A model generated the notes under the pieces. That model did not search any database. It was not told the DNA's origin and saw only the letters and a program-made list of their open reading frames with translations. From Tenebrio molitor (taxonomy: Eukaryota > Arthropoda > Insecta > Coleoptera > Tenebrionidae), in NCBI RefSeq assembly GCF_963966145.1, contig NC_091046.1, forward strand, positions 19,778,001-19,842,000: a stretch of DNA of 64,000 nt, written 5' to 3'. Position numbers and translations under genes: made by a program. This document shows positions 1 to 10,689 of the stretch, one piece after another (the first letter of the stretch is position 1; each line of letters begins with the position of its first letter).

Positions 1-188
1 AATTGATTGTAGAACAACTCAATATTTCTTGATTCAATCGTTAATTTAACAAAAATAAATAAAATCCTCATCCCCGCACTTTTCACCTAAAAAATGACAG
101 TGACAGCGACACAACTCACATGAAAGCGGCAAAAACGTAATAACATGGGCATGGCCTACTTCGACTACAATCATTTAGAATAACCCTG
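1..188 (+). repeat. MITE family A, right part, cut by window edge
   Basis: This matches the right half of the element at 19035-19352 almost base for base, including the terminal arm that ends in ...AGAATAACCCTG before TA. A third, inverted copy lies at 36898-37273. The left end lies outside the window. It carries no coding capacity. Confidence 0.85.
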
Positions 189-642
189 TATTTCTGACAC
201 ATAAGTGCAATTTTTTAACCTAAATTCTAAAAGGCCGTTTCAAACTATAAAAATTTAATAAAATCTGACAGAACTTTTTCTGACAGCATTGGGTGAAACA
301 TCTCTAATACCCATATAGTTAACCAATCAGCTTAATTAGGTTTTCATTTTCACAATGCAAGATACTGTTTCTCCACAGTTGGATTAAAATCAGAAACGTT
401 TTTTTGTTGAAGGTATGCCTTTATAATATAACAATTTGTATGACTCTCTTCTCTCGCGCCACCATAGTTCATTTTGAATTTTCCATTTTGACCTTTTTAC
501 AAAATATACTTAAATAATTTTGCAATTTATTTGACAATGTCAATTTAAACAAATGATTAGATTGAAAAATCAAAAAATCATAGATACCGACCGGGCAATA
601 TGAAAATTACTAGTGATTTAACCAACCTAACAACTCCAATTT
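189..642. other. AT-rich sequence, nothing recognised
   Basis: There is no open frame of note, no inverted ends and no match to other repeats in the window. Confidence 0.5.
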
Positions 643-1653
643 TCATTTTGACAGTCCAGATGTTTTTTGAATAGACTTTATCTTGATTTGACTTATTTGT
701 TCGTTGCTATTTCTGAATATCTTAATTTTCTTGACGTCGATTCTCAACCCTATTTTTTTGTGATTCTGCCGCCAGTTTTTGTATTTCCTCTGCATATTAT
801 GATTTTCTTTTTCGGTTTGTAAGCACACATCGTCAACAAACTCGTTATCTTTCAATTTGTTCTGCAATTCCCATGTTAATCCAGTTCTTTCGTCTGTTAC
901 CTTTTTCATTATCGAATCTATTATGATAAGCAACAGCGTGGGTGACATGACGCAACCTTGGTTTACTCCACTTCCTATGTTTATCGGGTCTGTGTACAGG
1001 TAGCACAACGTAGCTTGAGATGCGCAGATAGACAGTTTACAGTGGGTCTCTCCCCACTACTTCCCACAATTTTACTGCGCATCCATTTCCCAAGTATCAA
1101 GCTACATTTTGTAACTTGTAATTTTGGCCATGCTCTATTCTCACTTCGTAATCGTTGTATAGTTTTACCATGCATATCATTTTGATTGGTATTCCATATA
1201 ATCTTCAAATTCGCCACATTTGCTCTCTATTAACGTTGTCTAAGGCCTTTCCGAAGTCAATGAATCCATTGCCATTCTTTGGCCTGTTCCAGAATTATTC
1301 TCAAGGTGCATATGTAGTCTATTGTGGTGCATCTTGCTTGGAATCCTGCTTGAATTTTCCTCACCTTTTTACTTATCTCTGATTTGATTCTCTCTATCTC
1401 TATCCTTGTTATTAATTCTTAGACTGTGGGTAGTAATGTTATTGCTCTCCAGTTGTCGCACTTGGTGAGAACACCTTTTTTTAGGTATTTTTATTATTTC
1501 TCCCTCCTTCCATTCGTTCGGTATTTCTTCCTTTTCCCACATCATATTGAATAGTCGCTGTAAGAGTTCTACTGTTTGTTCGGTGTCCGCTTTTAGTAAT
1601 TCTGCTGGTACATTAGCTCGTCTTGGTGATGATGATGCCCTCCCATCCTTCAT
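643..1653 (-). pseudogene. Broken reverse transcriptase domain of the LINE
   Basis: The RT core covers fingers, motif A, motif B and motif C (FVDD) in correct order on the minus strand, but in different frames with internal stops. The usual GPDGI-like motif in the fingers is replaced by a degenerate SSSPRRANVPAELLK stretch. After motif C comes the conserved helix with IGLRIDVKKIKI, which matches the KTK-type motif D/E region of LINE RTs. RT makes cDNA on nicked target DNA in this class; this copy can no longer do so. Confidence 0.75.
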
Positions 1654-2175
1654 TTGCTTCAGTGCCGCTCTAATTTCGTCTTTACTAATTTTTTCAGTAT
1701 CTTCGTTAAAATCTCATTCAAAAATGTCATTGTCGTCTTCGACCCCCTTTCCTGTTGTGTATAAATCTCTTCAAAGAATTCTTTTCATCTATTTGATATT
1801 TCTTTAACTGGTTTAAATTTGTTTCCTTGTTTGTCTCTCACTTCTCCATTTCTTATGTAGTTGCTTCTTTACAGGCGCATATTATGGCGTACTGTGTTTT
1901 TAGTTTGTTTTCCCTTGCTGCTGTCTCGGATATTTTTAATTTTCCTTTTATATTTATAATTTTTTTTGTCTCTTCTAGCTTGTTGCAATGCTTCTATATC
2001 TTTTTCCTTATTTTTCTTTTCTAGGATTTTTGTTTCTCGGTTCCTTCTTCTCTGATACTCTTGTACTTTCTTTCTGTGGACTTTCCATATTGATCTTGAC
2101 TCTTTTCTTCCATATATTGTTTTTTTTTTGTTCTTGCTCTGTTTTACTCTTATTTTTACTTTGACCAATACAGTG
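643..2175 (-). mobile_element. Degenerate RTE-like non-LTR retrotransposon (LINE)
   Basis: On the minus strand three broken open segments read in the order expected for a LINE. The first is a basic linker (1869-2168, rich in K/R/E). The second is the RT finger region (1369-1653, with PAELLK and IPNEWKEGEIIKIPKK). The third is the RT palm (643-1370). In the palm I see a motif A-like segment (DFGKALDNVNRE), motif B (GVNQGCVMSPTLL) and the catalytic FVDD box, the equivalent of YADD. The endonuclease N-terminus and the far C-terminus are missing. Several stops and frameshifts separate the parts, so it is dead. The style of the finger and palm motifs resembles RTE-type or related apurinic-endonuclease LINEs, but the clade is not proven. 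A C-terminal fragment of the same kind lies at 53460-53825. Confidence 0.8.
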
Positions 2176-2269
2176 ACTTTAACCTGAGGTACTACGTGTT
2201 AAAAGAAGGAAAAATAACTTTTGAGAACTTTATCAATATAACTGGAAATTGTTATGATAAGAATAAAAA

Positions 2270-2890
2270 TATGAAAGAATCCACTAAAGTGCCTGGATGC
2301 GTAGTTCCAGTAAATTCGACACTCCACACTCTCCATGGCAGACTCAATCTCCACGGAAAGCGATGGTATCGAGTCCAAATCGTAGGCATGTCTCAGGTGG
2401 TAATAAATTACCCGCAGAGCCGCGTTATTCCGGTCTATAAAGGAATAGGTCCGGAATAGGCATCAAAGTCTCAGGATAGGTCCTATGCGCCTGATACAAG
2501 TATTGGTATTGGTTGCTTGATCACAGCTAGCCGATAAGCGAGCGAGTTGACAACACCATTCTGCCATGCCACGGTGAACCCTTCCGTCTTAGTGTTAAAC
2601 ATGCCGATTTCAGGAAGGCACACGTCAGGTCGATCGACAGGCCGTGTTCCCTGACGTGCTTGAATAACACAGAATGAATGCATGGCTTTACTCATGTGCT
2701 GTAGAAGTAGACGTTGCTGCTCAACCTTTCTGATATCGATGTTGATTCTCCGGAGCAGCACGGGAGTCAAAGACTCGTGCTCGCGCTCTCAGCTCGGGAA
2801 AAGATGTTGTAATCCGATACCTTCGGCAGTTCTACGTGCAGCCCTGAAAAAGAAGGCTCCGACCGCTTCCCACTCATGGATCGCAAACAA
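2270..2890 (-). pseudogene. R2-like (RLE-type) LINE remnant, C-terminal part
   Basis: The minus-strand frame at 2483-2770 contains FNTKTEGFTVAWQNGVVNS. This lines up with IHTETEGFIFAIQDRVINT in the better preserved element at 31834-32769, and sits just upstream of where the zinc knuckle should be. The rest is eroded. It is more GC-rich than its neighbours and may be a different R2-like subfamily from the copies near 29-35 kb. The Harbinger element starts about 140 bp away. Confidence 0.5.
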
Positions 2891-3031
2891 ATGAATCAGA
2901 GAATCTCGATCTCGCAGGACTCAAGTAGTCACACCCAGGGTGACGCGATCGTGTAGATTCTTCAAGGTCGTTAGTTCCCTTCCCCCCTGTTTTCTGGGGA
3001 GATATACCCGCTGGACGGGGGATATAAGTGG
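2891..3031. other. Left flank of the Harbinger insertion
   Basis: This is relatively GC-rich sequence with two TATA-like GATATA runs (near 3000 and 3021). No coding frame is recognised. It probably belongs to the same old element as 2270-2890. Confidence 0.3.
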
Positions 3032-3070
3032 GATTTATAAACTCTTCCGCAGCCGCAGCAGTTGCTGTTG
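3032..3070 (+). repeat. Harbinger left terminal inverted repeat
   Basis: It begins GATTTATAAACTCTTCCGC and ends GCAGTTGCTGTTG. It is the exact inverse of 9254-9292. A further TTTATAAACTC copy lies at about 3116, inside the end. Confidence 0.92.
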
Positions 3071-3262
3071 CAGTTGAGGTGCCCGCAGCCGCAGCAGTGG
3101 TGGCAAGGATACCAATTTATAAACTCCATGCCGTTGCAGTTGGTACCATACTGATAGGTATGTCACCTGATGCCACCTGTCAACACATAATGTAACATAA
3201 CCTATATTTCTTTGTTGTTGTTACACGTTATCACGTTAATACAAGTATTCGTTTCTTTTACA

Positions 3263-4590
3263 ATGATTGACGAAAAAGTGCTTTTGGGAACATTTGGGTT
3301 GTTACTGTGTTCTTATGTAACACTAAAAACGAATCGTCGAAGGAGAAGATATAAAACAAGGCCAATTAATAGACAAAGGAGAACTCAAGGCAGTTACAAT
3401 TATTTTCTGAAAATGAAAGCTGCAGATCCGGAACAATTTTTTAAATACACCCGTATGACAGTGCCAGTTTTTGAACACCTGTTGAGCTTAGTGTCACAAA
3501 AAATATCACGAGGAAAAAGATCAGATGGCATCTGTGCATAACAACGACTAGCTATTAAATACTTTGCAGTATGTTGTGTGATTTTTACTGTGAATCGAGG
3601 AATATATTTTTTTTATATTTTAGGTACTTATCTCAAGGTGGGAACATGCAAAATCTTGCTTGGGCTTTCCAGATTGGACTTGCGACAGTTCATCAAATAA
3701 TTAATGAAACTGTTGAAGTTATTTGTGAGGTGCTTGCCCCAATGTATTTAAAAACTCCAGCAACTGAAGAGGATTGGATAAATATAAGTGATGGATTTTC
3801 TAATATTTGGAACTTTCCTAATTGTATTGGGGCGTTGGATGGCAAACACATAAGTATACAGGCACCTCCAAACAGTGGTTCCATATATTTCAATTACAAA
3901 AAAACTTTCAGCATAGTTTTGTTGGCTACATGTGACCAAATTACATGTTTACTATGGTTGATATTGGGGCCTATGGGTCCCAAAGTGATGGGGGCATTTT
4001 CCGTAACAGCATTTTTGGATCAAGATTGGAGAAGGGAACTATGAATGTACCTTCCTCAGGACATCTTCCAAACACCAACGTTAATATGCCATATGTGTTA
4101 GTAGCAGATGAGGCATTTCCCCTCAAGAATGATATAATGAGACCATACCCTGGGAAAAATCTTTCGTTGAAACAAAGAATATTTAATTATAGGCTTTCAA
4201 GGGCTCGCCGTACAATAGAGAACACGTTTGGGATATTAGTTGCCAGGTGGCGTATACCTACTGAAACAAAATGTATGCTGCAAAATCGACAATATTGACA
4301 ATATTGTGAAAGCCACAGTAGTTTTGCATAATTTTTGCAAAAAGGAACTTGGTGGTATTGAATCAATAAACAATACTATTTATTGCCCTCCAGGATACAC
4401 AGACACTAATGATGAAGAGAATGGTTTATGGAGAACTGAAGCAGAACCCCTCCAGTCTGTTGGTAGATTATCATCCAATCGTGCTACTAGAATCGTATAT
4501 GGAATTAGAGATACTTTTGCAAACTACTTTCTATCACCAGTTGGTCAAGTTCCATGGCAGGAAGAAAGAATAATGCAGGGGCACTATTGA
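3263..4590 (+). pseudogene. Harbinger transposase (DDE_Tnp_4 type), disrupted
   Basis: PIF/Harbinger transposases cut and paste their element with a DDE nuclease and need the MADF partner to reach the nucleus and bind the ends. Here the protein begins MIDEKVLLGTF with a basic stretch. It continues with FFKYTRMTVPVFEHLL and YLSQGGN, then GALDGKHI (first catalytic Asp), VDIGAYGSQSDGGIF (second Asp), ADEAFP, and RTIENTFGIL (catalytic Glu), and ends with VVLHNFCKKEL. All key residues are present but the frame is broken. There is an in-frame TAA at 3539-3541, a possible short intron (GTATGT near 3569 to TTTTAG near 3623) that does not restore the frame, one frameshift near 3938 and another near 4290. 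An AATAAA lies 25 bp after the stop. It is dead but young enough to read through. Confidence 0.88.
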
Positions 4591-4614
4591 TAAATGTTTT
4601 ATGAATGTAAAAAA

Positions 4615-4620
4615 AATAAA
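4615..4620 (+). terminator. Poly(A) signal of the Harbinger transposase
   Basis: A canonical AATAAA lies 25 bp after the final TGA-ended frame of the transposase. Confidence 0.5.
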
Positions 4621-4630
4621 ATGTAGAAAT

Positions 4631-4763
4631 AGTATATTAAAAGACAAGTTTCATAAGACCAGTCTTGAAGCACGAATTCAAGATTAAAAAACGAGTGGCG
4701 TAGCCACGAGTTATTTTAAAGAATAAGTGCTTCAAGGTCTTATGAAACGAGTTTTTTATACTA
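4631..4763. repeat. Palindromic hairpin MITE inside the Harbinger
   Basis: The arms AGTATA...TTTCATAAGACC and GGTCTTATGAAA...TATACT pair over some 45-50 bp with a GC-rich centre (GTGGCGTAGCCAC). There is no coding capacity. It sits just after the transposase poly(A) site. Confidence 0.7.
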
Positions 4764-5033
4764 TTTTTTGTAATTTACCCATTTTAAGCAGTTTTTAAAC
4801 AAAAATGTTTACTTTCCTCGATTTAGGGATTTTTGTGGCGGTTGGTATGTCTTAATTTTAAAAGTGAAAATTTGATCAAGTCTTCAAAGTCGTCTTTTGT
4901 TTTATCCAAATTCTGTCACAAAACACGAATATGGAAGATAATATTTCATGTACGCCCGATGAAATACGTGAAATTGCCAAAAATACGGTCGCGAATTTGT
5001 TGCCCGATAAATCCTGATAAATAATTCTTTGTA

Positions 5034-5242
5034 CAGTCGATGGACAAATAAAACTGGGACAAAAATGACAATCACGTAAGTCAAAATGTACAAATTTGCA
5101 TCGTTTAATTACGGCTTTATCACAAATAGGTTAACTTTGGTATGACATATTAGATAGAGACTGACAAATATATTGACAATTCAATGGTCTGATTTACATA
5201 GATTAAATTTTAAGTGTCCCAGTTTTATTTGTCCACCGACCG
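5034..5242. repeat. 209-bp Tc1/mariner-type MITE, copy 1
   Basis: The ends CAGTCGATGGACAAATAAA and its inverse flank a 209-bp unit with TA on both sides (5032-5033 and 5243-5244). A second copy of exactly 209 bp in the opposite orientation is at 14734-14942. TA target sites and short non-coding bodies point to mobilisation by a Tc1/mariner transposase. Confidence 0.9.
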
Positions 5243-5337
5243 TACCTACATTTTGTAATTTAAACTGACACGCATGACGGATCAAGCTTTGCCAACCTAA
5301 AAATTTTCGTAAAATGTTCTGTGAAATAATGGCTATA

Positions 5338-6889
5338 CGCTTGCCCGATATCGTTTTCTGACGACTGCCGCGCCGCCTCGCGGAGGCATTGCGCAGCTTT
5401 CAGTTAGTGTTTTCAAAATCCCCCTCTCTTCATATGTAATATCACTCATTAAAACACAGGAATTTTTGAAATTTTCGCATTCAAGTGTACAATAAATCAT
5501 GCAAATAATAACTTGCGGCTTTCAGTCGATTGATACGAGCTGTTTACGGAAAAAAAATTGTCTAAAGGTAAAATTTTCGATTCGGAAATTGTTGCTATAT
5601 TTTAAATACAAATGAGCAAGTTCAACGACAGAACTTCGATTTGGAACGTTTTTAGTGTGACTTTTGAGATTTAGCGATATAAAAACATATTTAAAGAGGA
5701 ATTAGCGCGATTTTAATAGTATCTGGAACATTCTCATTGCCAAAGAGCAATTTCATGCACAAAATTGCGACTTTTTGTCTATTCTCCTAAAGATCAAGTG
5801 CATATTAAGGTGCAACGAAATAAAAATGTTTTGATGACAATAATTCCTAACATTCAATGGTTTTACTTTATGTACTTTGTCCAGCAAACTTAACGTACGA
5901 GTAAGTCATGTAAATTACACTACCCAACATTTTTGAATTTTTTTTTTATAACTGCAGTGAAAACACCTAATCTGGGGTAATTAGGGTCTGTTGATTCTAT
6001 AAACGTCAACAGATTTATTCTAGCACGTCTAGATTCCGAGTTAGAAATAACATGTGAAAACCCATATGCATTAATGTTATTTCTATTAAAACAGTAAAAA
6101 TACTTAAAAACCAATGATAATTCTATTGCAAATTGTTAACAGACTAAGGACGATTAAGTACCAGTACAATCCAATACAAAACAAATTTATTTTTTTCTTT
6201 TATGCGGGTTATCATCTTCCTTTTGAAGAACCCAACAAAAATCACCCATCATAGCGGGATACCATATTCCCTGGTACATATCCCAAACACAACTTAAGCC
6301 TACTTAATTTTGCACCTTCTAGTGTACTCTTCATGCTTGTAAGAGAAATGAATTTACAATGAATATATTATTATACACGAGTACATAAAAAATGTTCATA
6401 GGTGTCTAGTTCGCAAACGTGACGTGATGGAATATGGAAATCAGGTGTCGTATAGTTCTAATAAATGAAAGGTATAAGAAATTCTCATAGTTGGGTCAGT
6501 TAGAAAAATCATGTCGGGTAGTGTTATTAATCCAATTGAAATTAACTGCGTTATGCGTCTATTATTTATTTATTTATTGTATAAAAAGTAACAATTAATT
6601 GTTGTTTTTTAATTCTCACGAATAAGAGGTTCTTTGTTGTTGGCAAGTACGCATGCCAAATACATTATTAAAATTTCAGTTACCGATTCTTTTTTTCGGT
6701 ATTTTTGAAACCCAGAACACAGCAAACACCTCCCCGATTGATTACTCTGTTTTTTTTTCTAAATAATTTGAATTTCTTACTTCCAAAAAGCCGATTTTAC
6801 ACGTCGTCAAATACGAAACTGTTTGTTTACAAACCGAAAAACGCCGCGCTCCGCCACTTGGCGGCGCGTCAATCGATATCGGGCAAGCC
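5338..6889. mobile_element. Non-autonomous DNA element with CGCTTGCCCGATATCG ends, nested in the Harbinger
   Basis: The left end CGCTTGCCCGATATCG (5338-5353) recurs in inverted form as CGATATCGGGCAAGCC (6874-6889). Further inside are matching GC-rich GCGCCGCC blocks on both sides. TATA flanks both ends (5334-5337 and 6890-6893). No transposase-like frame is found within its 1.55 kb; the interior is AT-rich. It lies between the transposase and the MADF gene. Confidence 0.75.
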
Positions 6890-6974
6890 TATAAGGACAT
6901 CCCAGATGATGACGTCGCGTTCGTTAATATGTCTATTAGAGAATCAAAATGGAGGCAAATTACAAAAAATATTT

Positions 6975-7751
6975 TTACGAATCAATTATATTATTGATTG
7001 CTTTTCGCATGCTTTTTGCTTCTTTGGCACTCATTTCATTAAGTCTAGAAGCGACGTATCTGCCAAATGCTTCATTTACGTTGGTTGGTGCTGACAATTG
7101 GTCACTTATTTGTTTGGCTATCTGGACCATCCCACCTTTTTCTTTGTTTTCTACTTTCTGCCTTTTCTTTCCTGGAGTTGTTAACAGGGCTGTCTGCACA
7201 GCAGGTTTTAGTCGCTTCGGTCTTTCACCACTCACCACTTGGACTGATGGAGACATTGCTGAACTGTGTAGTGGTTGCGACCCAGAAAACTGCTGGCTAT
7301 CTTCGTTCTCCTGTGTTGTCCCAGGTTCTGGAGTCAGGGCTCCATCTGTAGAAGTCCAGCTTTTGTAGGAGCTAGATGACTGCGAACTTTCGTTGTCGCC
7401 GCCTTCATTTGTTTGGTGTAAGCCACTACTGTAACAAGGCGTAGCTGTGATTGTTCTCCTGGGAGTGCAATGTTTGTCATAGAACAGCATTTGTTTGAAA
7501 TATTGCCACTCTGACTCTTTTGCTGCTTCACCTGATCTTGATCTTTTTTCTTTTGTGAAGCGATCACGAAGGTTTTTCCACAATCGCTTGCAATCATCTG
7601 GCGTGGTTTTCAAAACAATTGCTAATTCTTCCCAAGTATTGTCTTTCATTTTGTTGTTTTTGTAATTTTTGTTTTTCATGTCATACAAATGAGCATGAGA
7701 TGAAACAAGTTCAATCAGTAAACCCAAATCAAAACCTTGAAAACAAAGTCC
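6975..7751 (-). CDS. MADF-domain partner protein of Harbinger, last exon, open
   Basis: The frame is open from a splice acceptor (TTCTAATTAG, AG at 7753-7752) to the stop at 6975, about 258 codons without a break. The MADF domain occupies roughly the first 75-80 residues. It starts FDLGLLIELVSSHAHLYD, includes WEELA, and has the CKRLWKNLRDRF helix that carries the DNA-recognition surface in Adf-1-like proteins. A Ser/Thr/Gly-rich linker follows, then a basic RPKRLKP/GKKRQKVENK block (likely nuclear signal). The last part is a helical tail (GRYVASRLNEMSAKEAKSM) of the kind that closes Harbinger-linked MADF proteins. There is no in-frame ATG near the start, so the first residues must come from an upstream exon; the MITE at 7773-8123 lies just upstream, in the presumed intron. 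Unlike the transposase, this exon shows no lesion. It is either a young copy or one under selection. Confidence 0.85.
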   Translation of the reverse strand, partial: GLCFQGFDLGLLIELVSSHAHLYDMKNKNYKNNKMKDNTWEELAIVLKTTPDDCKRLWKNLRDRFTKEKRSRSGEAAKESEWQYFKQMLFYDKHCTPRRTITATPCYSSGLHQTNEGGDNESSQSSSSYKSWTSTDGALTPEPGTTQENEDSQQFSGSQPLHSSAMSPSVQVVSGERPKRLKPAVQTALLTTPGKKRQKVENKEKGGMVQIAKQISDQLSAPTNVNEAFGRYVASRLNEMSAKEAKSMRKAINNIIDS

Positions 7752-7772
7752 CTAATTAGAATATATCGCGCG

Positions 7773-8123
7773 TTCAAATGAAATCCTGGGCTGGGCAGGC
7801 GTTGGAAACCGTCAATTGTTGTGCTTTTTTAAAGCGTAGATTAATTGGAGCATGTTGACAGCTAACCTAAAATTTAGAGCCAAAAATATCTTACATTTTT
7901 TCTTTCTTTGCAACGTTTTACATTAAAACAGAATAACGTAACGATTCCTATTTTCGAAGCAAATATCTAAGGGCACCCTTTGCTGAAAACAAACATGTTT
8001 AATTCTGTCCCGATTAAACATAAACAAATGTCATTCGTGTCAAACAGCGGGAAATTCTAACTTTACACTGTTCTAAACGCTTTAATTTTTCCAACGCCTA
8101 CTCAGCCCAGGATTTCATTTGAA
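7773..8123. repeat. 351-bp MITE with TTCAAATGAAATCCTGG ends
   Basis: Inverted arms of about 35 bp (TTCAAATGAAATCCTGG... and its inverse, plus GGCGTTGGA) bound a non-coding body. The target duplication is not clear. It sits in the intron or 5' region of the MADF gene, so it is younger than the Harbinger insertion. Confidence 0.8.
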
Positions 8124-9253
8124 TACTCGATATAATCAATTCACTTTTGTACTGACGAACTAAAGTTACTAAATTTAGTAACTTTTGTCTTGTGAACACA
8201 TCTTTTTACCGCGAATTTGGGCTTTTAAAAAGTTAGGTTATGGGTCACGTCATTTGTTCTGTCAAAACTGGTCCAATTCAAAGTATAGTGAAACTAAATG
8301 TGTTTAATTATTTTGAAGAAAAAAGAAAAGTTGCACTACACAAATACGAAAAGGCAGTTGAACGTAACAATGAAATAATTTTGCATTTTGCTACTCATCC
8401 TCGTCATCGTCGGTTGTTTTCCAAGTCCGAATCCGAATCTTCAACCAAATTAACAATATTTGTGGATATGCCATGGATGCTAAAGTTTCCCATAAGCCTT
8501 ATTCTTGTCCTTCATTTAAAATTCTATACATACTTCTGGGACTGAAGCCTGTGCAGCACTTAGGAAGAGTTTTATTTTAGATTAGGATTTACCGAAAAAA
8601 CATTCGCCACTGCTTCTACAAAATTTGTACTTTACGTATTTACGTTTCCATTGTCTCCATGAGTAATTTCTTTCTTAATTTTGTTGAAAGCCTTTAAAAT
8701 GTGCTGCTTCGTCTGCTTGCTTATTGATGCTTTACTCCGTTTTGGAAATTCATTCGTTTTGGCAGTGACATTTTAAATCATTGCCAACTGTCGAATTTTC
8801 ATATATTTTGTAAAAAAATTTAACAAAAAAAAAGTTCCAGTTAGTTCGTCATTACAAAAATGAATGCATTATACTTCAATATATGGGTATATTGTTTTTT
8901 ACTTACAGTTACTACTACTCATATTTAGCAAAAAGCGCTCAAGACAGCACAGAAAAGTAAAGAAAATGTTAACACGAACACACGAGGTCACGAGGGAAAT
9001 AAAAATCGGAGATAGACGTTATGCACATGTTATGCACTTGTTTATGCTGTCAACAACCAACACCTCCTTTACCGGCTCAATTGCTTACACCTAATTGGTC
9101 GAGCGTTACTGAATCCGCAGCAGTTGCCGCAGAAGATAAAAATTGGTTATATCCAACGGCACAGCTGCGGCTGCCCAACTGCACCCGTTGCTGATACCGA
9201 ACTTTATAAATGACAGTACCCAATGCGCATCTTTTATCTTCTTGCCGTTGCGT
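8124..9253. other. Right subterminal region of the Harbinger
   Basis: The first exon and promoter of the MADF gene would be expected here, on minus, but I cannot place them. An open frame of 101 codons on plus (8240-8545, start MGHVICSVKTG) has no recognised family; the opposite strand there is also partly open. GC-rich CAGCTGCGGCTGCC blocks recur towards the right end. Confidence 0.4.
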
Positions 9254-9292
9254 CAACAGCAACTGCTGCGGCTGCGGAAGAGTTTATAAATC
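9254..9292 (-). repeat. Harbinger right terminal inverted repeat
   Basis: This is the exact inverse of 3032-3070. It ends in the TTTATAAA palindrome shared with the left end. Confidence 0.92.
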
Positions 9293-9729
9293 AAGCTTTA
9301 GGGTGAAGATTCCGGTTCAGAATCATCAATTTCTCGTGTTGATGTCAAGATTATTTAACTCTTCGACGTTCCATTTAAGACAGTAAGACAGGACCGGGCC
9401 AGTACAACAATCGTAGTTCTGCTTGGTACGACACCGCAGAGACCCTTTTTTATGGAGGTGTTAATTTCTCCAAACTGAATGCCATGTCGGCCGTCTTAGT
9501 GCGCTCCGGGACCGTGCTCGGAGCAGCCCTGAGTTCCTATCTCGTTACAAAACTACTGTTTCAGGTCATCCATGTGAAACAGATGGGCCATCTTAATGTG
9601 CCATATGTTTCTGAGTTCAACGGAAAGAGGCAGGAGTTACATGCTGAACAGCAGGGGACTCAAAGAATCTCCTTGAAACATGCTCCTGCGAAAAGGAAAA
9701 AGACTGGTCAACCATGACGCTGTACCTTC
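9293..9729. other. Right flank of Harbinger, old GC-richer sequence
   Basis: There is an open plus frame at 9484-9717 (77 codons, ends KRKKTGQP) with no recognised domain. It is probably part of the decayed R2-like element whose RT follows at 9730. Confidence 0.3.
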
Positions 9730-10250
9730 CCGGATGTCAAATCTTGTATCCCTCAGAAGCGCATCAACTACTTGATATATCTGTTGGTGGTCTTTCAGGA
9801 TTCCCAAAAGATGTAAAATGAGTATTTCTACACACTCAAGGGCCTTCTGGTGAGCGGCTCTGTTTCCGTCTCTCTGTGGTTGGTGGAAGGCAGAACTCTT
9901 CTCGTCCCGAAAACCGAAGATTTGTCCAATCTATGTAATTATTGCCCGATTACATGCTTCAACACTTCGTATAAAATATTTACAGGTGTGCTCAACGAGA
10001 GAATCTTAATTGCGATTGGTCCCGTGTGGCAGAAGATTTTCCTTGTTCACCGCTGCATTTACCAAAACGTAGTGACATATTCCCACAACCTATGCCCAGC
10101 CTGCTTGTAAATTCCGTTAGCTTTCCAACCACGACTCCGTGGCTAGAGGGGAATGATTTCCATCAGAAAGTCGCTATAACAACCCACGACGACGTGAAGT
10201 TCCGTTTTTCCCTAAAGATTTTTCTCACCTCAACCTCCGTGATGTAGGGT
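9730..10250 (+). pseudogene. R2-like LINE remnant, start of reverse transcriptase
   Basis: The plus frame at 9850-10110 carries WLVEGRTLLVPKTEDLS, NYCPITCFNTSYKIFTGVLN and IGPVWQ. These match RT motifs 0-2 of R2-group LINEs (LIPKTEDLS, NYRPITCLNTSYKIFTGVL). The downstream frame lacks the palm. It is a short, 3'-truncated fragment, in opposite orientation to the fragment at 10690-11260, so the two are separate copies. Confidence 0.72.
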
Positions 10251-10689
10251 AGGGTCTTCCACTCTGCGAGAGTTCCGTCCAGAACTCTCTAAACTAGGTC
10301 AAACTTAGAGCCTCAATCAGATGCTCCGACTGCCCGTACCGTTCTCATCAGAAAATCCCAGTTTCATCAACTGCAGAAGTGCTAGAGAAAGTGCTCGCAG
10401 TCTCTCCTTTCCCTCCGGAAACCAGAAAGGATTTTGTGGGTAAGAGGGACGCCTGAAGGCAGAGCAGCGCCTTCACACATTGATTCTGTGAAATATTTCT
10501 TCTCTCAGCAGTCATTTTGTTGGCCAGCTGCCGTGATCGGTTCGCCAGTTGTGCTACCGAATTGCGACCTGGACCACGGTTTTGACATGAAGTTTCCGCC
10601 ACAGCCTACACGGTGCAGTTGATGTCTCACAAAGTCTGCATGTGGGGAAGGTATCCCGCAAGAATGCCGTGGAGAATGGCCAGGTGTTC
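10251..10689. other. Degenerate GC-richer sequence, unassigned
   Basis: Short frames on both strands (10348-10602 minus, 10434-10622 plus) show no family motif. It lies between two R2-like fragments and is probably more of the same material. Confidence 0.3.

Larger units (their letters stand above)
3032..9292 (+). mobile_element. Complete PIF/Harbinger DNA transposon with both genes, about 6.26 kb
   Basis: A 39-bp arm at 3032-3070 is repeated in inverted orientation at 9254-9292 without a mismatch that I can see. Between them sit exactly the two genes expected of a PIF/Harbinger element: a DDE transposase on plus (3263-4590) and a MADF (Myb/SANT-like) protein on minus (6975-7751), in convergent order. 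Subterminal GC-rich CCGCAGCCGCAGCAG blocks recur inside both ends. The outermost bases form the palindrome TTTATAAA on both sides, so the 3-bp target duplication of the family (TWA) cannot be separated from the terminal repeat. The unit has been enlarged by at least four later insertions (4631-4763, 5034-5242, 5338-6889 and 7773-8123). Without them it would be near 4 kb. Confidence 0.9.

Noticed and set aside
6705..7368. Plus-strand frames of 129, 139 and 94 codons
   Set aside because: They run antisense to the MADF exon (6975-7751) or across the end of the nested element; the minus-strand reading has a recognised domain.
9484..9717. 77-codon plus frame as an independent gene
   Set aside because: It lies directly before an R2-like RT remnant of similar composition; no motif supports a separate gene.
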